Origin: JBAXTE01 sp964653595
Lineage (GTDB): Bacteria; Bacteroidota; Bacteroidia; Bacteroidales; WCHB1-69
Assembly: GCA_964653595.1 (NCBI GenBank)
Contig: CAZZHH010000001.1
Span: forward strand, 41,773 to 105,772
DNA length: 64,000 nt
Direction of reading: 5' to 3'
The number at the start of each line of letters is the position of its first letter. Within the stretch, counting starts at the first letter, position 1. Positions 47,344-56,817 of the stretch are shown in pieces. A program made the position numbers and the translations under genes. The notes below the pieces were generated by a model. It was not told the DNA's origin. It ran no database searches and saw nothing but the letters and a program-made list of their open reading frames with translations.

Positions 47344-47947
47344 GGATGTTGTTTTTAAGTGCTTTGCGCATAATTACTCTAATCCATTCGGGGGCCAGAC
47401 GAATGTCGTGTTCTAATCTCGATTGTTCTTCTTTTTGAAGTTGTTTTAGAATTATATTAATTTCTTGTTCAGTTACATTCTCTTTGCCAATTACTTTGAG
47501 GGCTTGTATCACCAAACTACTTATTTTGCCTATGGATGATAAATTTTTAGGGGCAGATTTTTTGAAAAGAATTTTGCGTTTACCTAAATCTATTTTTCGT
47601 GCAGCACCATCGGTAAGATAAACGGCATTCATAGGTACTTGGGTTGATAAACCAAGTGCATTAAGTGCCATAACTCCTGTGGGAACTATCCGCGCTTTGT
47701 CTCTTTTGCCAATGGCTTCGGCAATGGCTTCGGTGCTAGGTTTTATTAAACCCAAAACAGGGTCGTTTTCTAAACGTGCATAAATACCACGAGCCACCCG
47801 AAAAACCTCTCCTTTTTCCACCATTCTCTCTAATGCTTTTGCTATGGCTTTAGCTGAGCCAAAAGAGAGAAAATCTTCCACAAAAAAGAGCGAACCCCTC
47901 TTGGCTTTTTTAATTTTAATAATTACTTTATCATCAATACTTTGCAT
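47336..47947 (-). CDS. AbiEi-like winged-helix antitoxin/repressor (DUF6088)
   Basis: 203 aa. The N-terminal winged helix (KRGSLFFVEDFLSFGSAKAIAKALERMVEKGEVFRVARGIYARLENDP) has the AbiEi_4 pattern; the C-terminal domain (about 85-200) is the antitoxin part. AbiEi proteins neutralise AbiEii and repress their own promoter by binding inverted repeats. Two perfect 29-bp palindromes lie 20 to 94 bp upstream and cover both predicted promoter elements. It is probably the regulator of this sub-operon. Confidence 0.85.
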   Translation of the reverse strand: MQSIDDKVIIKIKKAKRGSLFFVEDFLSFGSAKAIAKALERMVEKGEVFRVARGIYARLENDPVLGLIKPSTEAIAEAIGKRDKARIVPTGVMALNALGLSTQVPMNAVYLTDGAARKIDLGKRKILFKKSAPKNLSSIGKISSLVIQALKVIGKENVTEQEINIILKQLQKEEQSRLEHDIRLAPEWIRVIMRKALKNNIHE

Positions 47948-47966
47948 CTGATATTAGATTAATTTG

Positions 47967-47995
47967 TGTCGCAAATATAGTATAAATTTGCGACA
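47967..47995. promoter_or_regulatory. Operator 1: TGTCGCAAAT-N9-ATTTGCGACA with internal promoter
   Basis: Perfect 10-bp inverted arms with a 9-bp spacer. The minus-strand -7 element TATATTTG (47972-47979) lies inside the arm nearest the AbiEi-like start, so a bound protein would block transcription of the toxin-antitoxin genes and pglZ-brxL. Confidence 0.85.
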
Positions 47996-48012
47996 TAAAT
48001 AGGTTTTTATTC

Positions 48013-48041
48013 TGTCACAAATTTAGATAAGATTTGTGACA
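48013..48041. promoter_or_regulatory. Operator 2: TGTCACAAAT-N9-ATTTGTGACA with internal promoter
   Basis: Same layout as operator 1 (10-bp perfect arms, 9-bp spacer), differing by one base per arm (G/A). It contains the minus-strand element TAAATTTG (48018-48025). The two centres are 46 bp apart. It lies just downstream of the pglX stop codon. Confidence 0.85.
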
Positions 48042-48050
48042 AAACTAGGT

Positions 48051-51000
48051 TTACCAATCGGCATTCAAATATTTCTTCAACTGTCCGGCATTTAATACTT
48101 CGTAAGCCAACATGCCTTTGTTTTGCAATGGGGCTATGTTTTTGCCTACGCCATCGTCGAGTATGGGGTTGTAGCCTTCGGTTAACAGCTCATCTATTTT
48201 TGCTTTGAAACGTTCTATCTCTTTGAGTTGCTTGTAGATTATGTCTTTTTCGTTTTGTGCTTTGGCAGAAGTGTCGTTGGCTAAATCGGATTGACGATTA
48301 ACCAATGCCCGTTCGCGCTGTTCGATGTGAACGGAGCGTAGGCTGAGCAGTTTATCGCGATTCCATTTGTAGATAATGATGTAACAATCGAACCCATGCT
48401 CCGCACCACTGGTTAAATGCCATATAAACGGCGTTTTGGGTAAATACATAAACAAGTTGAGATGATCGGAAAGTGCCTTGAAAAAGTCGTGGTTGATGTA
48501 TTCGTTAAGTTCTTTGCCCAATAGACTATCAAACGAAGAGTATTGCGCCATGCTAAACCCTTTTTGGATAAACTTTTCTTCTATTCGTTCTAACAATATT
48601 TTTTCGCCAGCATTGGGCACTAATGGAATGATGCCATCTTCGTCTTCCATTAATATTTCGCGAATCATATCGGCTAAAAACTCCATGGCCAAATCGTTCA
48701 TGCGTTGTTTTGGTATGATGTTGCTCTCTTTAAACCAATACCAAACATTGATCGGATTTACTTTGTGGCGAATGCAAAACTCTTCCAAATCGTTGTTGCT
48801 TTGGTATAGCGCAGGAAACTCTTGCACAATGGTTTCGCGCTCTTGTGCTGTAAATTGGTGTTCGGGTAAGTTTTGGATGTAATCTTTGATATTATCTAAC
48901 GGAAACTCTGCCACTTCGTTTTGCAAATAGGCTTCTTTTGCCTCTTTTGCAACGGGCAACCCACCTATGCTTTCGCCTTCTTTGGCTAATACCATGGCTT
49001 TGTCGGCAGCAGTTAACTCATATACTTCAAATATTTTTTCGTTTATGATGGCTTCGTTTAGGAGGACTTGGGTTATTAGATGATTTTCATAGTTAAAATA
49101 AAAAATCAGATTACTTTTCCAATCCAAAACAGCTTGATTGTCAAACATAGTTGAAGTAAAATCTCTCTCATAAATATGATAACTATTAATTTGTTTAGTT
49201 ATAGCAACATTTCTCGAGGATAAAAGAGTAATGCATTTTTCTAATTTTTCTTTTGGAATAACAAATGGAACTCTTTGCATATCCCCAACTTGTGCATTTA
49301 CTGTAGGATTGAGACAATCGATAATATACTGTGTAAACGGGGAATTGAAAAATGCTAAATTATAAAAATTGTTTTTGAATTTTTTTATTGAAAAAATAGA
49401 ACTACCGCCAACATCAAAAATACAATCACTTGGTAGAAATCTATATGAAGGACCTTTAGAACCTGAGGCAGAATAAGTCACACCCTCTTTAAAATACACA
49501 TCTTCATTTTGAGGTCTTGATCTCTGCTTTCCATTTTCATCATTAAAATTTCTGATTAAATCACCATTATTTTTCCAATTTACTTTTAACCATAAATTAC
49601 CTTCCCACTTTTTATATGGGCCGCCCTTAGCATATGTTACCCATTCATTTTTGGCAATATTCTCATCCTTTGGTTTTAATTCCCACCAAAATCGAAGAAA
49701 TCTATTATTATCCGCTGTGGCAAGTCCTTGACAATTTCTTAAAATATCTTTGACCGAATCTCCTTCAAACTTTTCCCTAAACTCATCGCTTATCCAATAA
49801 ATAAATGGGTATGATTTTATGATTTTAAGTTTGGATTGCGGTAAAGAATAGTTATTAGAATGATTTACTCCCGTAATTAATTTATCATACGCTTCTACAA
49901 AGGCATCATATCTTTTACCTTCGTAAATATGATTGAGTTTAATGAAAGGGGTTTCCTTTTCTTTTTGAGTTTCCTTTTCTAACACATACATAGCTGCATC
50001 AACCCTTGCAGATGGATGGAACATGCCTAAATATCCCCACTCTACAAATAAATCAATGTGCGTTTTTTCCAAAATAAATTTTCTAACATCTTCAAATGTT
50101 TTGATGTACATAAAAGTTGGTGGATGAACCATTGCCACTTTACCTTTTTCATTAGTTAGCTCAAAGCATCGTTTTATAAATGTAGCGTATAGGTTGGTGT
50201 TAAACTTATATGGTTTTGCATAATTGGTATCGATATATTTTTTAAGTTCGGCACCAAAATCGGCGCTATCGGTATAAGGCGGGTTGGCACAGGCTATATC
50301 GTATTTTTGGGTAATTAGTTTTAAAAAAGTAATGGCATCTTTGGTTTTGTCGGTTAAAAAAGAGACGCCTTGTTTTTGTGCATATTGGGCTACCGCTGTT
50401 TCGAGGTTTATGAAGAAATCCTTTTCAAACTCTTCGTATTGGGCTATTTCTGCACTCAAAAACAGATCTAGCTCGCCACGTTTTTGCTTGGTATAAAGCT
50501 CTTCTACTTGGTGTTTGATTTTTTCTTCAATTTTCACCAAAGAGCCAAATTTGTGGGCTTGTTGCAGGTCAGTCCAAATTTCCGCTACAATTTTTCGTTG
50601 GTTATCGTCAGTTATTCCGGTTTCAAAAATTGGCAACACCTCCTGATAATCGGGCAAATAGAAATCGGAAGAGACCACATTAAAATGCAAAGCGGTTGTG
50701 TTTCTGTTTTTTTGTTTTGCTTTAATCCACAATCCCAACTGTGCCAATTGAGCGGCACGGTCGTCTAAATCAATACCATGGAGGTTGTTTTCGATAATCA
50801 GTTTCGGAATATCATCAATTTCGTAATCGGCATCGTAGTTTTCTATTTGATCGAGGTAAAGGGCATAAAAGAATGCAAAAGCGTAAAGGAGGAAATTACC
50901 CGAACCCGAAGCCGGGTCGATTAGTTTAAGCAAGTGCAAGGGCTTTGGTTCTCTTACTTTTGTTTTTGGTGCATTCCCTTCGACTGCGCTCAGGGCGGGT

Positions 51001-51770
51001 GCTATTTTATACAAGCTTTTTATTTCGCTATCGGGGTACATTTCCAAATAGAGTTTTCCCAATGAGTTATGCACCAGAAACTCAACCACCCAACGTGGAG
51101 TATATACTTGCGATTGAAGGCTTACTTTGTTGTATTCTGTTTTGTCGCCACTATCTTTGTGTGCCTGTTTTTTTACATTGTTGTAGCTTTCGTATAGCCA
51201 ACCCAAAATATCATCGCTCTGCCATATTTTAGACTCAATTTGGTCGTCTTGTTCTATTTTGTTAAAGGCATCAATAATTTCGTTAAACTCGATAACATAG
51301 GGGATGAAGGCATAGGGGTAATTTTTATGAAACAACGGAATATCGTCGCCTAACCTATTAAACTCATGCTTAAAATATTCTCTTATCCCTTCCATTTCTT
51401 CGTTGCGCATGGCTGGGTTTTGCTCCAACCAAACTTTATGACCAAACGATCGTCCACCATGTTCGGCTTGTTTGGTAATAATGGGCGGAAACAGTTGCAG
51501 GGCTTCCATTACTTTAATGGCTGCCAAGCGGTTGAAAAGGGTGAACGTTAATTCATCCAATGCTTTTTCGCGGGCATCGGTATAATTTCCTGTTTCTCCT
51601 TCGTGGTTTTTAATCAGTAACGCAATTTTGTTCCGTTTGGCGTGAAGTTCTATGGGAATTTTATCTGCTTCAGCCATTTTGGTAGCTCCAAAGCCCAATC
51701 GAGCAAACTGATTGTTGAAAGCCTTGTATATTAAGATTCGAATATTATCTACATGTTCGGGTAATTTCAT
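48051..51770 (-). CDS. pglX: BREX adenine-specific DNA methyltransferase PglX
   Basis: 1239 aa. N6-adenine methyltransferase that marks host DNA at a BREX site and is also needed for restriction. Motif I LIDPASGSGNFL (about 283-294) binds SAM; the catalytic motif IV is NPPYTD near residue 500. N-terminal helical BREX region (1-240), long C-terminal specificity part. Residues 259-267 read PALSAVEGN just before motif I: this is the translation of a dispersed palindrome (50976-50995) inserted in frame, and it does not belong to the family core. It is 11 bp after brxC. The recognition sequence cannot be read from the gene. Confidence 0.93.
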   Translation of the reverse strand: MKLPEHVDNIRILIYKAFNNQFARLGFGATKMAEADKIPIELHAKRNKIALLIKNHEGETGNYTDAREKALDELTFTLFNRLAAIKVMEALQLFPPIITKQAEHGGRSFGHKVWLEQNPAMRNEEMEGIREYFKHEFNRLGDDIPLFHKNYPYAFIPYVIEFNEIIDAFNKIEQDDQIESKIWQSDDILGWLYESYNNVKKQAHKDSGDKTEYNKVSLQSQVYTPRWVVEFLVHNSLGKLYLEMYPDSEIKSLYKIAPALSAVEGNAPKTKVREPKPLHLLKLIDPASGSGNFLLYAFAFFYALYLDQIENYDADYEIDDIPKLIIENNLHGIDLDDRAAQLAQLGLWIKAKQKNRNTTALHFNVVSSDFYLPDYQEVLPIFETGITDDNQRKIVAEIWTDLQQAHKFGSLVKIEEKIKHQVEELYTKQKRGELDLFLSAEIAQYEEFEKDFFINLETAVAQYAQKQGVSFLTDKTKDAITFLKLITQKYDIACANPPYTDSADFGAELKKYIDTNYAKPYKFNTNLYATFIKRCFELTNEKGKVAMVHPPTFMYIKTFEDVRKFILEKTHIDLFVEWGYLGMFHPSARVDAAMYVLEKETQKEKETPFIKLNHIYEGKRYDAFVEAYDKLITGVNHSNNYSLPQSKLKIIKSYPFIYWISDEFREKFEGDSVKDILRNCQGLATADNNRFLRFWWELKPKDENIAKNEWVTYAKGGPYKKWEGNLWLKVNWKNNGDLIRNFNDENGKQRSRPQNEDVYFKEGVTYSASGSKGPSYRFLPSDCIFDVGGSSIFSIKKFKNNFYNLAFFNSPFTQYIIDCLNPTVNAQVGDMQRVPFVIPKEKLEKCITLLSSRNVAITKQINSYHIYERDFTSTMFDNQAVLDWKSNLIFYFNYENHLITQVLLNEAIINEKIFEVYELTAADKAMVLAKEGESIGGLPVAKEAKEAYLQNEVAEFPLDNIKDYIQNLPEHQFTAQERETIVQEFPALYQSNNDLEEFCIRHKVNPINVWYWFKESNIIPKQRMNDLAMEFLADMIREILMEDEDGIIPLVPNAGEKILLERIEEKFIQKGFSMAQYSSFDSLLGKELNEYINHDFFKALSDHLNLFMYLPKTPFIWHLTSGAEHGFDCYIIIYKWNRDKLLSLRSVHIEQRERALVNRQSDLANDTSAKAQNEKDIIYKQLKEIERFKAKIDELLTEGYNPILDDGVGKNIAPLQNKGMLAYEVLNAGQLKKYLNADW
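50976..50995. repeat. Dispersed palindromic (REP-like) repeat inside pglX
   Basis: CCCTTCGACTGCGCTCAGGG. This sequence and its reverse complement are familiar as a widespread intergenic repeat whose translation gives SAVEG. Here it is in frame, in a linker just upstream of the SAM-binding motif. Confidence 0.7.
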
Positions 51771-51781
51771 CTGCTTATTTA

Positions 51782-54700
51782 TTAATTGTTGATAGTCAAT
51801 TCAATTTCGTCGTCGTTGCTCATTCCAGCAATTCCCTGAATTTGAGCAGCTAATAACGCTCTATATTCGGAGGCTTTCATCACTTTTTTAGCAACTGTAA
51901 ATTGAATTTTCTTAGCCTGTTTAGGTTCTCCTGGAGTTGCAAGTTTTGGCACCTCTTTAATGAAGTTGCTTTTCAGTATTTGCAATTCCGCATCTTTGTT
52001 AGGAGCTAAATCAATATAATTCAAAATATCGGTTAACGAGTAGTTGCAATCCTGACACGAAACCTGATACTCTAAACGCACATCGTTTATGATTCTTCCA
52101 GTACAAATCTCCATTAACGATTTAAGACTTGATGTGTTTTGGGTATTGAGTTCGGCAGGATAATTTTCAGCCAAATCGGCTTGAGCTGCAACAATATTTG
52201 TTTTAATTGTGGTGTAAAGATCAGCCATTTTTTTAGCATTGGCCTTCATTAAAAGATAATATTCATCTTTTATGGCTTGAGCTGCTTTCTGTATATCGGT
52301 ATAGTTGTCAATTACATCTTTTGCCATTGCTTTATCGAAGTTTTCGGCATTAGAAGCAACTATGGCATTGGTGATATTTGCTTTACTTAATTCGCTTTTA
52401 ACGGCTGTAACAAAGCGATTATAGCCTTTAATTTTATCGAGGTTCTTTTTGATAAATGCTTCCGCTTTTACAATGGATCTTATAGCCTCTGAATATTCAT
52501 CTTTACCGGATAAGAAATCTTCGGCTTTTTCGATGTAATTGGCTTCGGTAGTCTTAGAAATGTATTTTTGCAATATCTCTTTCTGCATCAACACTTTGTT
52601 GAATTGTTTATCGAAATCGGGTACCGTATTTTTTAATGCAATAACGGTAGTAATAAAGTTGTCGGCAAAATAGGTAATGGCATCGGCTAGTTCGAAATCG
52701 GTACTTTCGTATTTGATTTTTAGCTTGGTGTATTTTTCAATTTCCAAATCTAAAAGTGTTTTTACAATTTCGCTTTTTTGCGATGCACTCAAGGTTTTTG
52801 TTATGGATTTGAAACGGGCAGTTTTATATTTAGCCCCCGAATTAAATACTTCTTGCACTGCTTTGTCGCTATACGAGAAGTATTCGGTATCGTTGAATTT
52901 AACCACCAATCGGCCAGCACGTAACAAAACGGCTAAAGATGTAGATAACGTGCCATAGGAATAGCCCCAAGGCGCCATCGACAATTCATCTTCGAGGCTC
53001 TTGCCATCAATATATCGATTGTTTATTTTAGCCGTAATTTCTTCAATTACCTTTAAACTATCGCCCACAAAATTACCATTGGCATCAAAAAACTTAAACT
53101 CATCTCCCGAAAAGTACTTATTGAGTTTATCGGCACTAGTTTCTTTTAACACTTTATCGCCTATAGACTCTGGCAACTGACTGGTAAGCCGTTTGGTGTA
53201 AATATTCTTTATCAGTTTTTTTTGCGTTTCATTGATTGTTGTTTTGAAATTATCTTTATTTAAAAGATTTTCATCGAACAAATAGATGAGCGAACCATTC
53301 TCGTAAGCGGTTTCAATTAGATTGACCAGATCTTTTTCTTTCTCGTTTTTAATGATCGAAAACTCTCTGATAATTGGCTTCACTTTTTCGTCGTCGGTAC
53401 TGCTATACTTATCTTCCATATAGCCATAACGTTTCACCTCTTCGATAAGCTTGTCAATTTCTGCAAATCGTTTGTTATCCGGCACTAATGTTATTTTATC
53501 TTTTGCGTATTGCGTGTCTAATTTCAAACTTTCCACAAAGTCTTGTCTGTCATCGTTCAAGTTAAAAAGACTGTAAACGGTAAGCTTCAGATTTTTGTTA
53601 TTTGAACTAATAATCTCGTCATCAAGGTCGGTTAACACATTGAAATTGTATGAAGCAGTGTTCTCATTGATAACTGAAACCAACCGGAATAAACTGATTT
53701 TTTTGAAATAGTTGACCAACTCTCTTTTCTTAACGAACAGTTCCACCTCAAAATCTTTCATCTCCTCCAATAATTTACCTTCGAGGTTGGATGTTATTTT
53801 GTAGTTGTTATTCGAAAACAAAAGGATCTTAGATTCCACCAATAGCGTTAATGCTTTTTCCACCAATGGTTTGGCATCATAGTAGGTAGCAATATCCGCA
53901 ATATATGTTTTGGTAATGTTTTCAACCGTTGGCGATGCGATTAATTCGGCTTCGTTAATGAAATGTATGGTTTTTAAAAGCATTTCGCCATCCAATGATA
54001 TATTGTTGTTGGTTAATATACTCTTAGCCGTACTGTATTTATTTGCCAAATCGGCTGGTGGCGAAGATTGGGCTTGTGTGCATAAATCGTGGGCGGTAGC
54101 AAATTTATGTAATTCATTTTCGATCAATGATTTTTTCAACACATCAAATGTTGTAATTATCATCCCACGAGCTGCAATTTGAGTTGACACTAAAGCATTG
54201 GAACTAAACAAAAACTTTTGAAGCAGATCGAATTGGTATTTGTGAAACGGATAATAGGTTGCAAATTGTTCTGCGGATACTGTTTTGGTGGGAAAGCTAG
54301 ATTTTAAATTAGTGGCATCGCTTATCAACCCTTCATTTGCTTTGTAATAGGTGAGTAATTCATTTTGTGCATCTTCGGTTTTCAGCAACAGTCTGTTTTT
54401 AATAATCACATCAACCTCTGTAGATTCGATGTGCATTTTTGTTTTAAAACGGTCGGTTACTTTATTGAGTTGGCTCTTATTAATGTTTGCATTAATGATT
54501 ACATCGTCTAATTTTTGTTGAGCGATGGCAATGGTCCATACTTTTTTGCTAATACTCGAAAGGCTTTCGCTAATAGCCTGCAAATCTGTAAGTTTAAACT
54601 TGCCTTGACTTATTGCCTCACTGGCTTCGTCGAAAATAAAAACTAAGGTTTCATCGGTGTTTTTTGCTAAATATTTTTCAAGTTCATCTTTAAATTTGTT

Positions 54701-55390
54701 AGCATCGAAGTTTTTAATTGCAAACTCATAAACCTTTTCCGTGTCTGCGTATTCAATTTCGGTGTAATCCATTGCCATGTATGCCCTTCTCATGGCTTTA
54801 GCAACATCTCTATTTCCCTTTTTTATGTCGTTCCAATCTTTGCCAAATAATTCCTGCGATTTTTCTTGTAAAAAGGAGTACTTTCCATCAAGAAAAAGAT
54901 CATATTCCATAAACCCATACTTATCGTTGCGGAATCCTAATTTTTTTAGAAAGTTGGCAAAAAGGGTGAAAGCCAAGCCATTATCGGTATTTTGCTTTGC
55001 AATATCGAGGAAAATAACTTTGCTTTTTATAGCATCCAATTTATTAATGTCGTTCTTAATAAGGCTTTCGTTGTTTACACCGCTGAGACGAGGCATAAAT
55101 CGGGTTCTTGCCGGAGTGCCATTGATTGTTGGATTTGCGATAAGGTATCCCAGTATTTTCCCAAAGTATGATTTTCCTGAGCCATAAAAGCCAGAAAGCC
55201 AGACCCCTGTTTCTTTGATGTTGCTAGTGTATTGATTTGCAAAATTAGAAATATGGTTTCCTAATCCATCGGTAACAATATACGTTTCTAATTCCGATTG
55301 TATTTCATTTTCAGATTGATCCTCTAGGTCAATGACATTTTTAATATCTTCGGAGAGATCAAGTTTTAATATGTCTTTTATTGTATTCAT
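51782..55390 (-). CDS. brxC: BREX P-loop ATPase BrxC
   Basis: 1202 aa, largest BREX protein (BrxC/PglY group). Walker A GFYGSGKS (67-74) within VWLSGFYGSGKSYFGKIL, and a Walker-B-like VFIFDEASEAI. Long helical C-terminal half with coiled-coil tendency. It likely couples ATP hydrolysis to assembly of the BREX complex on DNA. It is 7 bp after brxB and 11 bp before pglX. Confidence 0.93.
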   Translation of the reverse strand: MNTIKDILKLDLSEDIKNVIDLEDQSENEIQSELETYIVTDGLGNHISNFANQYTSNIKETGVWLSGFYGSGKSYFGKILGYLIANPTINGTPARTRFMPRLSGVNNESLIKNDINKLDAIKSKVIFLDIAKQNTDNGLAFTLFANFLKKLGFRNDKYGFMEYDLFLDGKYSFLQEKSQELFGKDWNDIKKGNRDVAKAMRRAYMAMDYTEIEYADTEKVYEFAIKNFDANKFKDELEKYLAKNTDETLVFIFDEASEAISQGKFKLTDLQAISESLSSISKKVWTIAIAQQKLDDVIINANINKSQLNKVTDRFKTKMHIESTEVDVIIKNRLLLKTEDAQNELLTYYKANEGLISDATNLKSSFPTKTVSAEQFATYYPFHKYQFDLLQKFLFSSNALVSTQIAARGMIITTFDVLKKSLIENELHKFATAHDLCTQAQSSPPADLANKYSTAKSILTNNNISLDGEMLLKTIHFINEAELIASPTVENITKTYIADIATYYDAKPLVEKALTLLVESKILLFSNNNYKITSNLEGKLLEEMKDFEVELFVKKRELVNYFKKISLFRLVSVINENTASYNFNVLTDLDDEIISSNNKNLKLTVYSLFNLNDDRQDFVESLKLDTQYAKDKITLVPDNKRFAEIDKLIEEVKRYGYMEDKYSSTDDEKVKPIIREFSIIKNEKEKDLVNLIETAYENGSLIYLFDENLLNKDNFKTTINETQKKLIKNIYTKRLTSQLPESIGDKVLKETSADKLNKYFSGDEFKFFDANGNFVGDSLKVIEEITAKINNRYIDGKSLEDELSMAPWGYSYGTLSTSLAVLLRAGRLVVKFNDTEYFSYSDKAVQEVFNSGAKYKTARFKSITKTLSASQKSEIVKTLLDLEIEKYTKLKIKYESTDFELADAITYFADNFITTVIALKNTVPDFDKQFNKVLMQKEILQKYISKTTEANYIEKAEDFLSGKDEYSEAIRSIVKAEAFIKKNLDKIKGYNRFVTAVKSELSKANITNAIVASNAENFDKAMAKDVIDNYTDIQKAAQAIKDEYYLLMKANAKKMADLYTTIKTNIVAAQADLAENYPAELNTQNTSSLKSLMEICTGRIINDVRLEYQVSCQDCNYSLTDILNYIDLAPNKDAELQILKSNFIKEVPKLATPGEPKQAKKIQFTVAKKVMKASEYRALLAAQIQGIAGMSNDDEIELTINN

Positions 55391-55397
55391 AGTGTTT

Positions 55398-55958
55398 TTA
55401 TTCTATTACAGTACATCTATATTTAGAAGATTGTTTAGCATTGAGAAAATGGTGATGATTGCCACTAATTTCACCTGGATAAAATATCACCAATGGATGA
55501 TTTAATTCCATAATTACTTTATTTTGGGTGATATTGATATTTTCAATCCCTGTGGCATAAAAAATACCGGTTCTAATTAAAACAGGGATTAAACCATTTT
55601 TCGAGGTTTCAACAATTCCATTTATCACCTTATCGAAAAGGTCAATATGAGGGTCTTCATTATCAAAAAAAGCTTTATATGAATTAGGGCTCAAGCTTTG
55701 GTAGAACTCGAGAAACTCATCAATGCCATCTTCTGAAACATATTCCACAAAAAGCTTACCCACATCAATAAAACTAAACAATGCAGGATCTAATTCACTA
55801 GAGGCTTTTTCTAAGTACAAATTTTCCTCATTTGGTGGATAAGTGAACAAAATAGTATTACCGCCATTGGCATCACGTCTTAATTGTGTTCGATTTGCAA
55901 TATCTAATGCCGTCTTTAGGTTATCGAATTTTGCTTTATGCTCGTCTATATATGCCAT
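55398..55958 (-). CDS. brxB: BREX protein BrxB (DUF1788)
   Basis: 186 aa. DUF1788-type protein with an N-terminal TILFTYPPNEENLYL segment and a C-terminal VIFYPGEISGNHHHFLNAKQSSKYR motif typical of BrxB. It has no enzymatic motif and is required for BREX activity by an unknown role. Its start overlaps the brxA stop region by 23 bp. Confidence 0.9.
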   Translation of the reverse strand: MAYIDEHKAKFDNLKTALDIANRTQLRRDANGGNTILFTYPPNEENLYLEKASSELDPALFSFIDVGKLFVEYVSEDGIDEFLEFYQSLSPNSYKAFFDNEDPHIDLFDKVINGIVETSKNGLIPVLIRTGIFYATGIENINITQNKVIMELNHPLVIFYPGEISGNHHHFLNAKQSSKYRCTVIE

Positions 55959-56715
55959 TGATTATGTTGTTTGTGTTAAATGAAGCCTCTACCTTGAGAT
56001 CTGTACCGGTATAACTCATTTTAATCCAGTCCTTTTTCCCAATACTTTTTAACCTATCCAAAATATTCTCCTTAGTAATAAATGAGAAAGCAATCAGTTC
56101 ATCCTCTAACAAGTTCGGTTTCTTGTTATCCAATAAGTTTATCAGGTGAATAAATATTGCTAACAGCTCGTCCGTAATTTTAAGATGACAGAACCTCTTT
56201 TTTAAATTTCCTTCAAGCAAATGTAGCTTTTTAAGGGTTGTTAGATATTTTGAAGCAATGGTGTCAATTGTAATTTCAGACCATTTTCCCTTTAATTCTG
56301 GGTTTCTATCAATTAAATCTTTGATGTAGGCAATCACGACCTCTTTGGGTAGTTCTGCCCTGCCTTGAAAATAGTATTTTAAAAAAAGGTCACGATTGAG
56401 TTCGAAAAAAAGTTTATTATTGAAACTAAATAGCCAAAACAGAAGAATTGCTTGCGCTGATTCATCGTCACTATACTGTTTTATCACCAGAGAAGCCAGT
56501 TCGTTGACATGATTTTCCTTATTGATAAAAGCAGAATTTAATGCAGTCAGAAACCGTTTGCGGGATTTTTCTGTTCTAAAATCAAATTGATTATTCGTAA
56601 CTAAAATTGATTGCAACTCAACCTGATCGGTCAATAATAATGGCAATGCCAGATAAATTAAATGATAATCAGGAATACTGCCAATTATATTTATATCGGT
56701 ATTGTAATTTGTCAT
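55936..56715 (-). CDS. brxA: BREX protein BrxA (DUF1819)
   Basis: 259 aa, first gene of the BREX operon. All-helical DUF1819/NusB-like protein reported to bind DNA; the final SFNTNNIINGIYRRA is a conserved end. The promoter element TAAATTTG (56743-56750) and the palindrome at 56792-56812 lie upstream. Its end overlaps brxB, indicating coupled translation. Confidence 0.9.
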   Translation of the reverse strand: MTNYNTDINIIGSIPDYHLIYLALPLLLTDQVELQSILVTNNQFDFRTEKSRKRFLTALNSAFINKENHVNELASLVIKQYSDDESAQAILLFWLFSFNNKLFFELNRDLFLKYYFQGRAELPKEVVIAYIKDLIDRNPELKGKWSEITIDTIASKYLTTLKKLHLLEGNLKKRFCHLKITDELLAIFIHLINLLDNKKPNLLEDELIAFSFITKENILDRLKSIGKKDWIKMSYTGTDLKVEASFNTNNIINGIYRRA

Positions 56716-56742
56716 TTTTTATTGGTTGATTTTGTAATAGGG

Positions 56743-56750
56743 CAAATTTA
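56743..56750 (-). promoter_or_regulatory. BREX operon promoter -7 element (TAAATTTG)
   Basis: Exact TAnnTTTG match, 27 bp upstream of the brxA ATG, followed by CCCTAT as also seen before the 1012-aa gene. Confidence 0.55.
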
Positions 56751-56791
56751 CGTAAAAAAACGAATTGTAAGTTCTAATAAAAATTATTATT

Positions 56792-56812
56792 ATTTTGCAA
56801 AGTTTGCAAAAT
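56792..56812. repeat. 21-bp perfect palindrome upstream of brxA
   Basis: ATTTTGCAAA-G-TTTGCAAAAT. It also reads as two 9-bp units TTTGCAAAN. The same unit is repeated four times inside the neighbouring DUF3987 gene (58193-58228). Candidate operator or iteron-like site. Confidence 0.6.
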
Positions 56813-56817
56813 ACAGA

